Notes: generated by a model not told the origin, from the sequence alone. A DNA stretch of 64,000 nucleotides from Emcibacteraceae bacterium (GCA_041396985.1 JAWKXO010000004.1:186001-250000), one strand, 5' to 3'; numbered from the stretch's first letter, positions 33,718 through 43,215 are shown. Translations and numbers: made by a program.

Positions 33718-34728
33718 CTACCCCAGCATATGATCAATAATCGCGCCTGTTCCCATAATCAGCGGATCAACGCAGGGAAGCCCCAGCCGACTTGACAGAT
33801 CATTCAGATAATCCTGCCGTTCGCTTTCACTTAAACCGGATGTATTGATGCTGACCCCCACACATTTAATGTTTGGATTGGTCAGGGAGCCGAGCGAAAT
33901 TGTCCGTTCAATCACCTGTTCAATGGTCGGAAGCGGAAAATTATCCCATTCTTCGATGGCCGTCCTGCCCGCTTCATGGCAGACAACAAAGGCATCCGGC
34001 TGTGAACCGATCAGAAGACCCATGCTGACCGGGCTATAACCGGGGTGGAAAATACCGCCCTGCCCCTCGATCACGTCCCAGTGGTCCGCATCATTATCAG
34101 GGGAAAGAAGCTCCGCCGCACCGGCCAGGAAATCGCAGACCACCGCGTCAATGGGAATGCCCCTGCCCGCAATCATAATGCCGGTCTGGCCACTGGCGCG
34201 GAAATCGGCGTTTATGCCTTTTTCCCGCATGTCCCGTTCCATGGCAAGGGCGGTGTATTTTTTACCGACGGCGCAGTCCGTACCGACCATCAGCACCCTT
34301 TTTCCTGTTCTTTTTCGTCCTTTACCAACCGGAATATTGGCGGGCGGTACACGGACATCAATTAATTTTGATCCTGATTTTTTTGCCGCCTCAACCAGCC
34401 TTGGAACATCATTAAGTTTTTTATGAACCCCGCCAACAATATCAAGTCCGGCGAGCAAAGCATTTTCAAAGGTTTCCAGCCATTGATCCGGAATACCGCC
34501 ACCAACGGATGCGGTACCAATCACCAATGATTTTATGCCCGCTGCTGCCGCTTCTTCAACCGACAGTCTTGGCAGCCCGAGATCAAGACCATTTTCAATC
34601 AGGTTTAGCTGCCCTTTACAAAGCTCAGGCCGCCAGTCGACAATGCCGGAGCCTGTTTTGGCATAGGTTTTCCGCGTTTCTTCCCCCAGAAAAATTAGGT
34701 AAGGAGCTTTTATTTCAATTGTAATCAT
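33718..34728 (-). CDS. DUF1611 (DgcN-like) P-loop family protein
   Basis: A 336-residue soluble protein of the DUF1611 family. An N-terminal Rossmann-like part (1-140) is followed by a P-loop GTDCAVGKKYT (149-159) and a C-terminal domain with EGQGGIFHPGYSPVSMGLLIG near 220-240. Family knowledge: a member named DgcN takes part in D-glutamate/N-acetyl amino-acid metabolism, usually beside an enolase-superfamily epimerase (DgcA). No epimerase is found here. Instead its start overlaps the stop of the FAD oxidoreductase gene at 34725 by 4 bases, so it is co-translated with two amine-oxidase-like enzymes; a joint role in amine or amino-acid use is conceivable. Confidence 0.82.
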   Translation of the reverse strand: MITIEIKAPYLIFLGEETRKTYAKTGSGIVDWRPELCKGQLNLIENGLDLGLPRLSVEEAAAAGIKSLVIGTASVGGGIPDQWLETFENALLAGLDIVGGVHKKLNDVPRLVEAAKKSGSKLIDVRVPPANIPVGKGRKRTGKRVLMVGTDCAVGKKYTALAMERDMREKGINADFRASGQTGIMIAGRGIPIDAVVCDFLAGAAELLSPDNDADHWDVIEGQGGIFHPGYSPVSMGLLIGSQPDAFVVCHEAGRTAIEEWDNFPLPTIEQVIERTISLGSLTNPNIKCVGVSINTSGLSESERQDYLNDLSSRLGLPCVDPLIMGTGAIIDHMLG

Positions 34729-36731
34729 GCGTTATCCATTAAATACTGATCTGCGAGTACTTCCCTGACCGCGCGGTGGGCCTGATCAATGGCGGCATCG
34801 GTAAAGGGGCTTGCGTCCGCATCCGAATTTGCAACCGACATCCGGCCAAGCTGCTGACGCGCGACGACACAGGGGCGATCATCGGTCGGATACATTGACC
34901 ATTCGTATGGTTCCGTGATGGTATCATAAGCATAGGCGTTGCCATGGGGCCAGCGGTTTACGGTTATGGCAACAATATCCCTTGCCGCATCAAAGCCGGC
35001 GGAACCCAGCATGCGCTGAAGCTGTTCCCTGATATTGCGCTCAAACGTTTCAAACGGCGTGTTTAAAAGATCATAGCGGCCAAGCCGCAGTTGTTCACGG
35101 CGCAGCTCCCCGGGCGCGCATGGTGCACGGTGCATTTTAACCACCACCGGTTCATCAAGATTTTGTGGGGCTTTATAGCCACCCACATCAAAAGGAAAAT
35201 GCAGGCTGGTTGATGTATGATATAAGCCTGGTGACGTGATCGAGCTAGTCCCCAGTTTTTCAAAGGCCTTACCGTCCCTCAGCAACACATTGGTATAAAC
35301 CCTTGGCGCTTTAATGCCATAAAGCATGGCTTCTTTCTGTTTTTCGGAATAATCATCACAAATATAGGGGATGACATTGTGCCAGCAGGCATAAATAACA
35401 TTCCTTGATTTCACGGTTTCGGCCTTGCCGCCCTGCATATAGGTGACATCAACATCCTTTGCGGTTTTTGGGTCGCCATTATGCTTCACTTTAACCGCTG
35501 TGCTGTTAAGACGAAGGCGGGTTGAATTTTCCGGCCGGTCAAGGCGCGCATAATCGACCTTTGCCATAAAAATATCATCAATCGAATGACCGGGAATGGC
35601 GTCGGGGATAAGCTGGCGCACCGTCATACGGGTGATAGTCGCATTACCGTCCGGGAAATAAATACTGTCTTCGCGATATTCATGTTCCCGGCCATGCTGG
35701 GATCCGGCAATATGATGCATCGGGCTTATTTTCGGGGTTGGTTTAAGCTCAAGATGATCAAAACCCGGCATACCACCAAGCTGCCAGCAGAAAAGTGCCG
35801 GAACCTGTTCTGCCCCGACATAGAAACGGAAGTGAAGCCCCGGACTATAAAGCGGCAGCACAGCTGCATCCACCCCAAGCTCATCGGTCACATACTGGGC
35901 ATATGACATGCCGGCGAGTTTTCGTTTCTTCTCCTTGTCAGTAAGTCCCTGAAAGGATTTTGCCACAATCTTTTCGCTGTAAAGGCGTTTATATTCGGCC
36001 CTTAATTTATCGGTCAGTGGCGCTTTGTCAAAAAATTCGTCCCAGCCTTCCTCGGCATCACGGTCGCGTTTCACCAAACCGTCGCCACCAAATGTTTCCT
36101 TATCGAAAAAGGTAGAACCGCCAAGTCCGATGTTCCGGTGATGCCTGATCATATCCTTGGTTTTTTCGTGATAGGCATCGGTATCAATCCCCAGTTCACG
36201 AAGGTAGCTCATGGCCACCGTGCTGTAATTGGTTGGCTGTTCAATATTCAATGTGCCGCCATTGACCAGAATTTTCTGGCCATTATACATATATTCATTG
36301 CGTTTGGCGTGACCGCCAAAATCATCATGATTATCAAGGATCAGGATTTTTGCATCCGGTCCCGCACTTTGACGGTAAAACCAGGCGGCGGACAGGCCAC
36401 TGATTCCGCCCCCGACCACAACAAGATCATATTTCTCGCCGTTTTGTTTGGCTGAAAATGTCTCACCGTCCCGTACCATATGGGCCGTTTCAAACGACCC
36501 GTCATGACTGCCCCGCATCCCCGCTTTTGCTGGCGGATAATAACCCGGTTCAGACTGCATTGGTTTATTCTGATCCAGTGCCTGCATTGCCCTAACCAGT
36601 GACGGACAAAGAATTGCCCCGGTTACGGCGATACTGGCCCCGCTCAAAAAATCACGACGGATAATTTTACGGTCCATTCCCAGTTCTTTATCAGAAAAAT
36701 GACCTGTTCCCGTATTTTTGTTTTTGCTCAT
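34725..36731 (-). CDS. Tat-exported FAD-dependent oxidoreductase, spermidine-dehydrogenase-like (copy 1)
   Basis: A 668-residue flavoprotein. The N-terminus has GMDRKIIRRDFLSGAS, a twin-arginine signal at 25-26, followed by a hydrophobic stretch to about 48. The FAD-binding Rossmann motif VVVGGGISGLSAAW sits at about 104-117, with ILILDNHDDFGGHAKR near 129-144. The GMDR-x-I-x-RRDFL start is typical of proteins annotated as spermidine dehydrogenase or NAD(P)-binding protein. The real substrate could be another amine or alcohol. It is about 55-60% identical by eye to the upstream gene (36791-38770), from which 59 bases separate it, and its stop overlaps DUF1611. Confidence 0.75.
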   Translation of the reverse strand: MSKNKNTGTGHFSDKELGMDRKIIRRDFLSGASIAVTGAILCPSLVRAMQALDQNKPMQSEPGYYPPAKAGMRGSHDGSFETAHMVRDGETFSAKQNGEKYDLVVVGGGISGLSAAWFYRQSAGPDAKILILDNHDDFGGHAKRNEYMYNGQKILVNGGTLNIEQPTNYSTVAMSYLRELGIDTDAYHEKTKDMIRHHRNIGLGGSTFFDKETFGGDGLVKRDRDAEEGWDEFFDKAPLTDKLRAEYKRLYSEKIVAKSFQGLTDKEKKRKLAGMSYAQYVTDELGVDAAVLPLYSPGLHFRFYVGAEQVPALFCWQLGGMPGFDHLELKPTPKISPMHHIAGSQHGREHEYREDSIYFPDGNATITRMTVRQLIPDAIPGHSIDDIFMAKVDYARLDRPENSTRLRLNSTAVKVKHNGDPKTAKDVDVTYMQGGKAETVKSRNVIYACWHNVIPYICDDYSEKQKEAMLYGIKAPRVYTNVLLRDGKAFEKLGTSSITSPGLYHTSTSLHFPFDVGGYKAPQNLDEPVVVKMHRAPCAPGELRREQLRLGRYDLLNTPFETFERNIREQLQRMLGSAGFDAARDIVAITVNRWPHGNAYAYDTITEPYEWSMYPTDDRPCVVARQQLGRMSVANSDADASPFTDAAIDQAHRAVREVLADQYLMDNA
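36310..36374. repeat. 65-base segment identical to 38370-38434 (tandem paralogues)
   Basis: The two FAD-oxidoreductase genes share an uninterrupted 65-base identity here, encoding the GPDAKILILDNHDDFGGHA region. A second identical stretch of about 32 bases encodes part of the VVVKMHRAPC region. Neighbouring DNA differs at many third positions. A conserved protein motif alone would not keep synonymous sites identical. Confidence 0.7.
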
Positions 36732-36790
36732 ATCAGTCCCCTTTTACGTATGTTCGCAGGCTATCACACATTGAAATGATAGAACAATCA

Positions 36791-38770
36791 TTAAGTTTGG
36801 CTAATCTTAAATTCATCTGCGAGAACCTCACGGACAGCGCGGTGTGCCTCATCAATAGCCACATCGGTGAAGGGATTTGCCGCCGCATCGGAATTGGCAA
36901 TGGATATCCGGCCCAGCCTTTTACTGGCAATAACGCAGGGCCGGTCTTCGGTCGGATAAAAGCACCAGTGATAGGGTTCTGTCAGGCTATTATATAAATA
37001 GGCATTGCCATGCGGCCAGCGATTGACCGTTATGGCCGCAATATCACGCGCTGCATCAAACCCGGCGGGACCCAGCATACGCTGGAGCTGATCACGGATA
37101 TTCCGCTCAAATGTCTCAAAAGACATATTAAAAAGCTCGGTCCGTCCGGCTTTAAGCTGGGTACTGCGGTCCGCCCCCGGTTTACAGGGCGCACGGTGCA
37201 TTTTAACCACCACCGGTTCATCCGGTCTGATCGGCGCTTGATAACTACCCACCTGATAAGGCGGATGAAGGCTGGTTGTTGTATGAAATTCGCCTGGCGA
37301 ATGAATGTTATGGGTATTGAGCTTCTCAAAGGCGCGACCATTCCGCAGCAGCACATTGCTATAAACCCGTGGCGCTTTAATCCCGTATTTCATGGCGCCG
37401 CGCTGTTCTGCCGAAAAGTCCCGACATATATAGGGAATAACCATATGCCAACAGGCGAGAATACAGTTTCTGGCTTTTACGATGCTTGGTCCGTCTTCAC
37501 GCATATAGGTGACATTTACCGCCTTTGCAGTCGCCGGATCACCCATATGCGCAACATTAATCACCGGCGCATTCAGCCTTATCCGGGTATTGTTTTCCGG
37601 ACGGTCTAACTGCTTATAATCCGTCGGTGCCGTGAAAAGATCATCAAGCGTCTGCCCGGGAATGGCATCTGGTACCAGTTGCCTGACTATGCTGCGGGTA
37701 ATGGTCGCGTTGCCATCAGGAAAATATATTGATCTTTCCTTATGTTCATCCTCCCGTCCATGCTGCGGCCCGCCAATATGATGAAGCGGGCTTATCATGG
37801 CGGTTGGCCTGAGCGCAAGATGGTCAAACCCGGGATATCCACCCTGCTGCCACAAGTATAAAGCCGGGACCTGCTCCGGCCCCATATAAAATCTAAAATG
37901 GGTTTTTGCCTGAAAAAACGGTAGAACCGATGGATCAAGTCCCAGAAATTTTGTCAGATAATCATTATAGCTGGTAAGAGCGAGCTTTTTCTTCTTTTCA
38001 CTATCACTTAAATTTATAAGTGTCTCTGCACGCACCTCTTCGTTATAAAGACGGATAAGATCTCTCTTTGCCTGCTCTCCAAGGGGGATTTTCTCTACAT
38101 ACTCACCCCAGCTGACTTCATCAGGCTTATTATAAAGACCTTCAATTCCGAATGTCTTTTGGTCAAAAAAAGTGGACGACTCGTATCCGGTTAGCTGAAA
38201 ATGGCGGACCATCGGATCTGTTTTTGCGTGATAGGCTTTTAAATCTATCCCCAGTTCATTGATCAGCCCACGGGCAACGGTGCTGTAATTTGTCGGCTGT
38301 TCCAGATTAAGGGTACCACCATTCACAATGATAGTACGGCCGTCCAGCTTAAATTCATTACGTTTGGCATGACCGCCAAAATCATCATGATTATCAAGGA
38401 TCAGGATTTTTGCATCCGGTCCCGCACTTTGACGATAAAACCAAGCGGAAGCAAGACCGCTGATCCCACCACCGACCACCACCAGGTCATACTCCTCCCC
38501 CGTCTGCTTTCCTTCAATTAATCGGCCATCACGGATAGTGTGGGATGTTTCGAATGATCCGGTATGACTGCCGCGAAGGCCGGTTAATGCCGGGGGATAA
38601 TAGCCTTCCCGGTCCTGACGGGGAATGCTGGCCTCTTCCGCAGCTGCAGCCATCATTGCCGGCCCGGCCATGGCTGCGACCGCTCCTATGCTGACCCCGT
38701 TTAAAAAATCACGACGGTCAATTTTCTGGTCCATTCCCAGCGCTAAATCTGAACTCGTTTTTCCCTTCAC
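36791..38770 (-). CDS. Tat-exported FAD-dependent oxidoreductase, spermidine-dehydrogenase-like (copy 2)
   Basis: A 659-residue paralogue of the next gene. The twin Arg is at 19-20 (IDRRDFLNGVSIG), the FAD motif VVVGGGISGLASAW at about 97-110, and the same ILILDNHDDFGGHAKRNE block follows. A C-terminal substrate/FAD region contains ITVNRWPHGNAYLYN and TEDRPCVIASKRLGRISIANSD near the end, which is shared with copy 1. The two genes form an operon in the order copy 2, copy 1, DUF1611. A 65-base stretch is identical between the copies at DNA level although flanking DNA has diverged, so the tandem pair may still undergo gene conversion. Confidence 0.75.
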   Translation of the reverse strand: MKGKTSSDLALGMDQKIDRRDFLNGVSIGAVAAMAGPAMMAAAAEEASIPRQDREGYYPPALTGLRGSHTGSFETSHTIRDGRLIEGKQTGEEYDLVVVGGGISGLASAWFYRQSAGPDAKILILDNHDDFGGHAKRNEFKLDGRTIIVNGGTLNLEQPTNYSTVARGLINELGIDLKAYHAKTDPMVRHFQLTGYESSTFFDQKTFGIEGLYNKPDEVSWGEYVEKIPLGEQAKRDLIRLYNEEVRAETLINLSDSEKKKKLALTSYNDYLTKFLGLDPSVLPFFQAKTHFRFYMGPEQVPALYLWQQGGYPGFDHLALRPTAMISPLHHIGGPQHGREDEHKERSIYFPDGNATITRSIVRQLVPDAIPGQTLDDLFTAPTDYKQLDRPENNTRIRLNAPVINVAHMGDPATAKAVNVTYMREDGPSIVKARNCILACWHMVIPYICRDFSAEQRGAMKYGIKAPRVYSNVLLRNGRAFEKLNTHNIHSPGEFHTTTSLHPPYQVGSYQAPIRPDEPVVVKMHRAPCKPGADRSTQLKAGRTELFNMSFETFERNIRDQLQRMLGPAGFDAARDIAAITVNRWPHGNAYLYNSLTEPYHWCFYPTEDRPCVIASKRLGRISIANSDAAANPFTDVAIDEAHRAVREVLADEFKISQT

Positions 38771-38889
38771 TGCCCGCTCCCCATCATTTTTATATTTTAA
38801 TCAATCATGCTGAAATCAAAATGTCAAACACTTGAAAAACAGCATCACTTCAAAATTATGATCAACAGGAAAAACAGGTAATTTTAAAA

Positions 38890-39852
38890 TCAGGAAATCC
38901 CGAGCAGATCAGCCGCATTGCCACCAATCATTTTTTTGATATCCGCGTGGGCATAGCCAAGATCAAGACAGGTGGCGATAACATTTTTGAACCCTTCTAC
39001 CGGGGTGGGGTTCCCCACCTGCCCCAGGTCTGAGCCCAGAATGGTTTTTTCAATGGTTCCTGCCTTGATCAGTGCATCAAGATTTTCAGGTGTATAAAAA
39101 TGAAATTTTGAACCCGGTACAAACATACACATCGAATGTTCCAGATAAGCCCCCATTCGAACCAGTTCGCCCATTTCTGCGTAAGTGGCATCAATCAGAT
39201 AGGATGGGTGATTAACCAGAAGTTTTTTTACACCGCGTTTTTTGGCTTCCTCAAGCAGCGGGAAAATTTCTGTAATATGTAAATGGCCACCGGAAAGAAC
39301 GATATCCGCTTCGGCAATCATATCAAGAATGAATTTTACCTCGTCCAGCACAACCCCATTATCATCCAGCACGGAAAGCTCAATCGGCGCCAGCATTTTT
39401 TCCTTCGTGGTCGGGAATTTTTTGTCAAAATCCTTGTCGGATTTATGATGGGCAATATGGTTGCGCGATGAAAAAGTTGGCATCCAGACAAGCTTTGCCC
39501 CCAGTTTAATGCCATGGTCAACAGCATATCGGTTTATTCCGCCGGTTGAGTTGTTCAGCGGTACACCGGAAAACATTTTGACATTCAGATCCTGAAAATG
39601 GTTCATCAGCAGTTCGGTGACCGGCGTTGCCGAATAATAATGGTCCTTAATCAATATAGCCCGCATTTTTGCGGCCGATCCTTCACGCATCACATCAATA
39701 TGATCAATGCTTCTTGGCATAACGCTCGGCCCGCTGTGACAATGAAGGTCAATTGCCCCTTCCAGTAATTGACTGAGAAGGGCATCATCATATTTTGCCG
39801 CTGGTGACTGATCGATAGTGGAGTTAATCCGATCCGGAATTTTTTTAACCAT
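38890..39852 (-). CDS. DUF6282 family TIM-barrel metal-dependent hydrolase
   Basis: A 320-residue cytoplasmic protein with amidohydrolase-like features: an HxH metal motif in DLHCHSGPSVMPRS near 36-50, a Lys-Asp-His segment ILIKDHYYSAT near 67-77, His in VLSGGHLHITE near 198, LLVNHPSY near 223 and an Asp in ILGSDLGQVGNPTP near 282-295. The order (HxH, Lys/His, His, Asp) suits a one- or two-metal hydrolase or decarboxylase. It precedes an aldolase gene by 14 bases (aldolase upstream in transcription), so both belong to one operon that runs away from the DHOD-cupin group. In a 4,5-cleavage pathway it could act like the lactone hydrolase LigI, but this is a guess. Confidence 0.75.
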   Translation of the reverse strand: MVKKIPDRINSTIDQSPAAKYDDALLSQLLEGAIDLHCHSGPSVMPRSIDHIDVMREGSAAKMRAILIKDHYYSATPVTELLMNHFQDLNVKMFSGVPLNNSTGGINRYAVDHGIKLGAKLVWMPTFSSRNHIAHHKSDKDFDKKFPTTKEKMLAPIELSVLDDNGVVLDEVKFILDMIAEADIVLSGGHLHITEIFPLLEEAKKRGVKKLLVNHPSYLIDATYAEMGELVRMGAYLEHSMCMFVPGSKFHFYTPENLDALIKAGTIEKTILGSDLGQVGNPTPVEGFKNVIATCLDLGYAHADIKKMIGGNAADLLGIS

Positions 39853-39866
39853 TTTTTTTCCTGAAA

Positions 39867-40622
39867 TTACCTGAAATTTTTAACGAGATTTTTTAGCCCC
39901 GTCTGAACCAGTTTATGTTCAGATCCAACTGTAAACATGGTGACGCCAAGTTCCCGCAGCATATCCCTTTCTTCAACGCTGCTGTAAGCGGCAAGTCGAA
40001 TGCCTGCTTTGCGCGCAACGGCGCAGACATGCTTGACCGCATCCACCACAATAGGGTCGTTCGGAGACGCTGCCCCATAGCCGACAGTTAAATCCATCCG
40101 CCCCAAAAAGAGGCAGTCAATATTTTTAACTTTGACAATTTCCTCAATTTTTTCAACCGCCTCTACATCCTCGATCTGGGCGATAACAGTGGTTTCATTA
40201 TCGGCTTCATCAAGATAGTCATTCATCGGCCGCGTACCATAACCACCTGCCCGCTGTGTTCCGGCAAAGCCGCGCTTGCCGCCACGATATCTTCCACCCG
40301 CGGCAATTTCCGCCGCTTTTTCCGGCGTTGCCACATGGGGAACAACCACCCCGGTTGCCCCGCAGTCTAGCGGGTAAAGCATTCCCGTTGCCGTATTATT
40401 CTGTATTCGTACAAACATCGGCATATCAGCGGCACGCCCGGCCAGAATACAGGAATCCATTGTCGCAAGATCAAAGGGGCTGTGCTCCTGATCCAGCATG
40501 AGAAAATCCAGACCGCTATCGGCCATGACCTCGACCATGACATAGGATGGCGTTTTGACAAATACCCCGACCAGCTCTTCACCCGCCAACAGCCGGTTTC
40601 TGAAAGTTGATTTTTTGCTCAT
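39867..40622 (-). CDS. HpcH/HpaI-family class II aldolase
   Basis: A 251-residue enzyme of the HpcH/HpaI aldolase/citrate-lyase family, which makes or cleaves 2-oxo-4-hydroxy acids to pyruvate and an aldehyde with a divalent metal. Motifs: LDQEHSPFDLATMD near 43-56 (catalytic His), VRIQNN (Arg) near 72, DCGATGVVVPHVATPEKA near 85-102, metal-binding Glu in AQIEDVEAVEKI near 148, and LFLGRMDLTVGYG with the Asp near 176. Length fits HpaI (about 260). Such aldolases end meta-cleavage pathways of aromatic acids, which suits the ligAB genes 10 kb away. Confidence 0.88.
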   Translation of the reverse strand: MSKKSTFRNRLLAGEELVGVFVKTPSYVMVEVMADSGLDFLMLDQEHSPFDLATMDSCILAGRAADMPMFVRIQNNTATGMLYPLDCGATGVVVPHVATPEKAAEIAAGGRYRGGKRGFAGTQRAGGYGTRPMNDYLDEADNETTVIAQIEDVEAVEKIEEIVKVKNIDCLFLGRMDLTVGYGAASPNDPIVVDAVKHVCAVARKAGIRLAAYSSVEERDMLRELGVTMFTVGSEHKLVQTGLKNLVKNFR

Positions 40623-40722
40623 TTTGACGATCTTTTGCTAAATTTCATTACATTTGTCTTGATATTTGGAACAGAGTATCAATAATTGAGAAATTGTCAA
40701 TTGGAGTGACCCAGAAAATTTA

Positions 40723-41766
40723 ATGAAAAAGCTTAATGTCAAAACAGGAAAAACCCGCTTAAAAAACCCGCTTATCTGTGGTTCGGGTGAGCATTTCATC
40801 GAGCTTGACGGCATAGAACGCGCGCTCCGGGCCGGGGCCGGGGCCGTTGTCATAAAATCAACCAACGAATCCGACGCTGCCAAATCCCAGCTGGAAAAAA
40901 CCGATTATGCCCTGCTCGACAGCAATTTTGATAAACTGCCCTGGGATTTTAACCCGCCGCGTGATGCATCACTATTCAATCGTTCCGGTCTTCACCCAAA
41001 ACCGTTTGATGAATGGCTTGAAATTGCCGTGAAAGCCGACAAAATGGCCGCAGAATATGACGCCTATTCAATTGCCAGCCTAATCCCCGCTAGTCTTGAT
41101 CAAACTATTGATTATGCTAAAAAAATAGAACAGGCGGACATTCGCATTCTTGAAGTCAATGTTGGCGCCCCACATGGTGATGAAGCGGCAAAAGGGGCAA
41201 TCCTGCTGGAGCGGCAGGCAGCACATATAAAAGAAATCACCTTGGCTTTAAGGAAAGCGGTCAATATCCCGCTCTGGATCAAACTGACCGGACAAAGCCA
41301 GGAAATACCGGCAATGGCTATGGCTGCCAAGGAGGCTGGTGCCGATGCTGTCACCCTGATGGGGCGATATATGGCTTTTATCCCGGATATTCATACGCAG
41401 GCCCCCATGCTCGGCACACATGCTGCCTACGGCGGGCCGTGGGCATTACCGCTGACCTGTCACTGGCTGGTAAAATCACGGGAAAAAGTGGGTAAGAAAT
41501 ATCCGCTTCTGGCAACAAATGGTGCGAGATCGGGGCATGACATCGTCCGCTTTATGCTTGCTGGCGCCAGCGGCGTACAGATGACGAGTGCCATTTTCAG
41601 CGGCGGCTATGGTGTCATCACAGATGCCATAAGGGAGTTACAGGATTATCTCAATGAAAAAAATATGGATGCAGCCAACCTGATCGGACTTGCTGCTGAC
41701 CGTGTAAAAACATATGCTGAACAGGAAAACAGAAAAGATTACTGGCGTCAGTTTACGCCCAAATAA
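40723..41766 (+). CDS. Dihydroorotate-dehydrogenase-like FMN TIM-barrel oxidoreductase
   Basis: A 347-residue TIM-barrel flavoprotein related to dihydroorotate/dihydropyrimidine dehydrogenase domains. Visible segments are LKNPLICGSGEH at the N-terminus, GAGAVVIKSTNES near 35-47, LEVNVGAPHGDEA near 146-158, PLWIKLTGQSQEIPAMA near 183 and the phosphate-binding end LATNGARSGHDIVRFMLAGASGVQMTS near 264-290. True PyrD would show other catalytic residues, and the gene leads a four-gene operon (15, 2 and 1 bases apart) with cupin, aminotransferase and aldehyde dehydrogenase. A catabolic redox step is therefore more likely than pyrimidine synthesis. Confidence 0.8.
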   Translation: MKKLNVKTGKTRLKNPLICGSGEHFIELDGIERALRAGAGAVVIKSTNESDAAKSQLEKTDYALLDSNFDKLPWDFNPPRDASLFNRSGLHPKPFDEWLEIAVKADKMAAEYDAYSIASLIPASLDQTIDYAKKIEQADIRILEVNVGAPHGDEAAKGAILLERQAAHIKEITLALRKAVNIPLWIKLTGQSQEIPAMAMAAKEAGADAVTLMGRYMAFIPDIHTQAPMLGTHAAYGGPWALPLTCHWLVKSREKVGKKYPLLATNGARSGHDIVRFMLAGASGVQMTSAIFSGGYGVITDAIRELQDYLNEKNMDAANLIGLAADRVKTYAEQENRKDYWRQFTPK

Positions 41767-41781
41767 AGATAAGGAATAATC

Positions 41782-42123
41782 ATGCAAATACCAAAAGTTG
41801 ACTGGTCAAAAATGCCCTGGAAAAAAATCCGTGATGGTGTCTATCAGAAAGCCTTTACCGGTAAAGGGGCGACAATCGCCATGCATAAACTTGAACCACA
41901 GCATGAACCGCGCCCCCATAAACATGAATATGAACAGATCGTCTATATTATGGCCGGGGAAGTAGATTTCCATGTCGGTGATGATGTTCACCGACTTGGC
42001 CCAGGCGGGCTTTTGGTTGTGCCGCCAAATGTGATGCATCATGCCGAAGTTGTCGGTGATGAGGATGTCTTAAACCTTGATGTATTTTCACCGGCGCGCA
42101 GTGATTTTTTTGAGCAAGCCTGA
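41782..42123 (+). CDS. Cupin-domain protein
   Basis: A 113-residue single-domain cupin. The metal-binding motifs are visible: PRPHKHEYEQIVYIMAGEVDF near 38-58 (His-x-His...Glu) and PPNVMHHAEVVGDED near 81-95 (last His). Such small cupins act as isomerases, dioxygenases or sugar/organic acid binders, and the sequence does not say which. It lies 15 bases after the DHOD-like gene and 2 bases before the aminotransferase, so it is translated from the same message. Confidence 0.85.
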   Translation: MQIPKVDWSKMPWKKIRDGVYQKAFTGKGATIAMHKLEPQHEPRPHKHEYEQIVYIMAGEVDFHVGDDVHRLGPGGLLVVPPNVMHHAEVVGDEDVLNLDVFSPARSDFFEQA

Positions 42124-42125
42124 AT

Positions 42126-43214
42126 ATGACAAAAATTAAACCAAACAAATTTATCAGGGACTCACCGGCGCAACCACAACCGCCAGCCGAAAATAAACCA
42201 CCACAGTTTAAGATCAATATGGCCCTGAATGAAAGCCCCTACCCGCCCAGCCCAAATGCACTTGAGGCTTATCATGAGACGGCAAAGTTTTTAAACCGCT
42301 ACCCCAATTACAGTTCTGCGGAATTACGGCTGGTGCTCGGTGAAAAATACAATCTTGATAATACGCGCATTATGTGCGCGGCAGGGTCGGAACAGATTTT
42401 AAGCTATATCGCCCGCGCCTATATCAGCGAAGGCGACGAAGTCATCCACCCCAGATACGGGTTTATGGTGTACCGCTTTAACATTGCCATGCAGGGGGCC
42501 AAATCAGTTCCTGTGGAACATGATGATTTCATCGTCAATGTTGATTATATTCTGGACGCAGTCACCGAGAGAACAAGGCTTGTGTTTCTTGATAACCCGG
42601 GAAATCCGACGGGAACCTATGTGCCTTACACCGAAATTGTCCGCTTAAGAGAAAATCTGCCGGAACAGATATTACTGGTGCTTGACGCCGCATACGCTGA
42701 ATTCGCCAGTGAAGCGGACTATGACGCCGGGTTTGAGCTGGTTGATAAACATGAAAATGTCATTGTCACCAGGACCCTTTCAAAACTTTATGGCCTAAGC
42801 GGCCTACGCATTGGCTGGGCATACAGCACGGAAGAAATTATCAATACCCTGCTTCATCTTAAAGGCGGGTTTAACGTTTCTAAACCGGCACAATCGGCGG
42901 GTGCGGCCGCCGTCCTTGATCAGGATTATGCTGATAAGGCCCGGGACAAATGCCGTGCAGGAATTGATTATCTGACCCGTGAGCTGCGGGCAATGGGGCT
43001 TAATGTCACCTCAAGCGTGTGTAATTTTGTCATGCTTCATTTCCCAGATGGGCGCGATCAGATGAAAGCGGCAGACCAGCATTTAAAAGAGTGCGGCATT
43101 ATGGTTGGGCCGCTTGGCGCTTATAATCTTTCAAGCAGCCTTCGGATCACCGTCGGCACCGATGATGAAAATCGCGCCTTTATCAATGCCATGAAAGATT
43201 TTATGGAAAAATAA
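42126..43214 (+). CDS. PLP-dependent class I/II aminotransferase (HisC-like)
   Basis: A 362-residue fold-type I aminotransferase closest in pattern to histidinol-phosphate aminotransferases. Motifs are MALNESPYPPSPNAL near 35, CAAGSEQILSYIARAY near 88, LDNPGNPTGTYVPY near 157 (Asn and Pro contacts to PLP), LDAAYAEF near 190 (Asp), TRTLSKLYGLSGLRIGW near 215-231 with the PLP Lys, and an Arg in SLRITVGTDDEN near 338. The operon context with an aldehyde dehydrogenase and DHOD-like enzyme argues for a catabolic aminotransferase rather than histidine synthesis. It is 2 bases from the cupin gene and 1 base from the next. Confidence 0.88.
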   Translation: MTKIKPNKFIRDSPAQPQPPAENKPPQFKINMALNESPYPPSPNALEAYHETAKFLNRYPNYSSAELRLVLGEKYNLDNTRIMCAAGSEQILSYIARAYISEGDEVIHPRYGFMVYRFNIAMQGAKSVPVEHDDFIVNVDYILDAVTERTRLVFLDNPGNPTGTYVPYTEIVRLRENLPEQILLVLDAAYAEFASEADYDAGFELVDKHENVIVTRTLSKLYGLSGLRIGWAYSTEEIINTLLHLKGGFNVSKPAQSAGAAAVLDQDYADKARDKCRAGIDYLTRELRAMGLNVTSSVCNFVMLHFPDGRDQMKAADQHLKECGIMVGPLGAYNLSSSLRITVGTDDENRAFINAMKDFMEK

Positions 43215-43215
43215 T

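Noticed and set aside
40723..41766. Assigning the DHOD-like gene as pyrD of pyrimidine synthesis
   Set aside because: It heads a catabolic-looking operon and shows only the general FMN barrel pattern, not the specific PyrD active-site segment.
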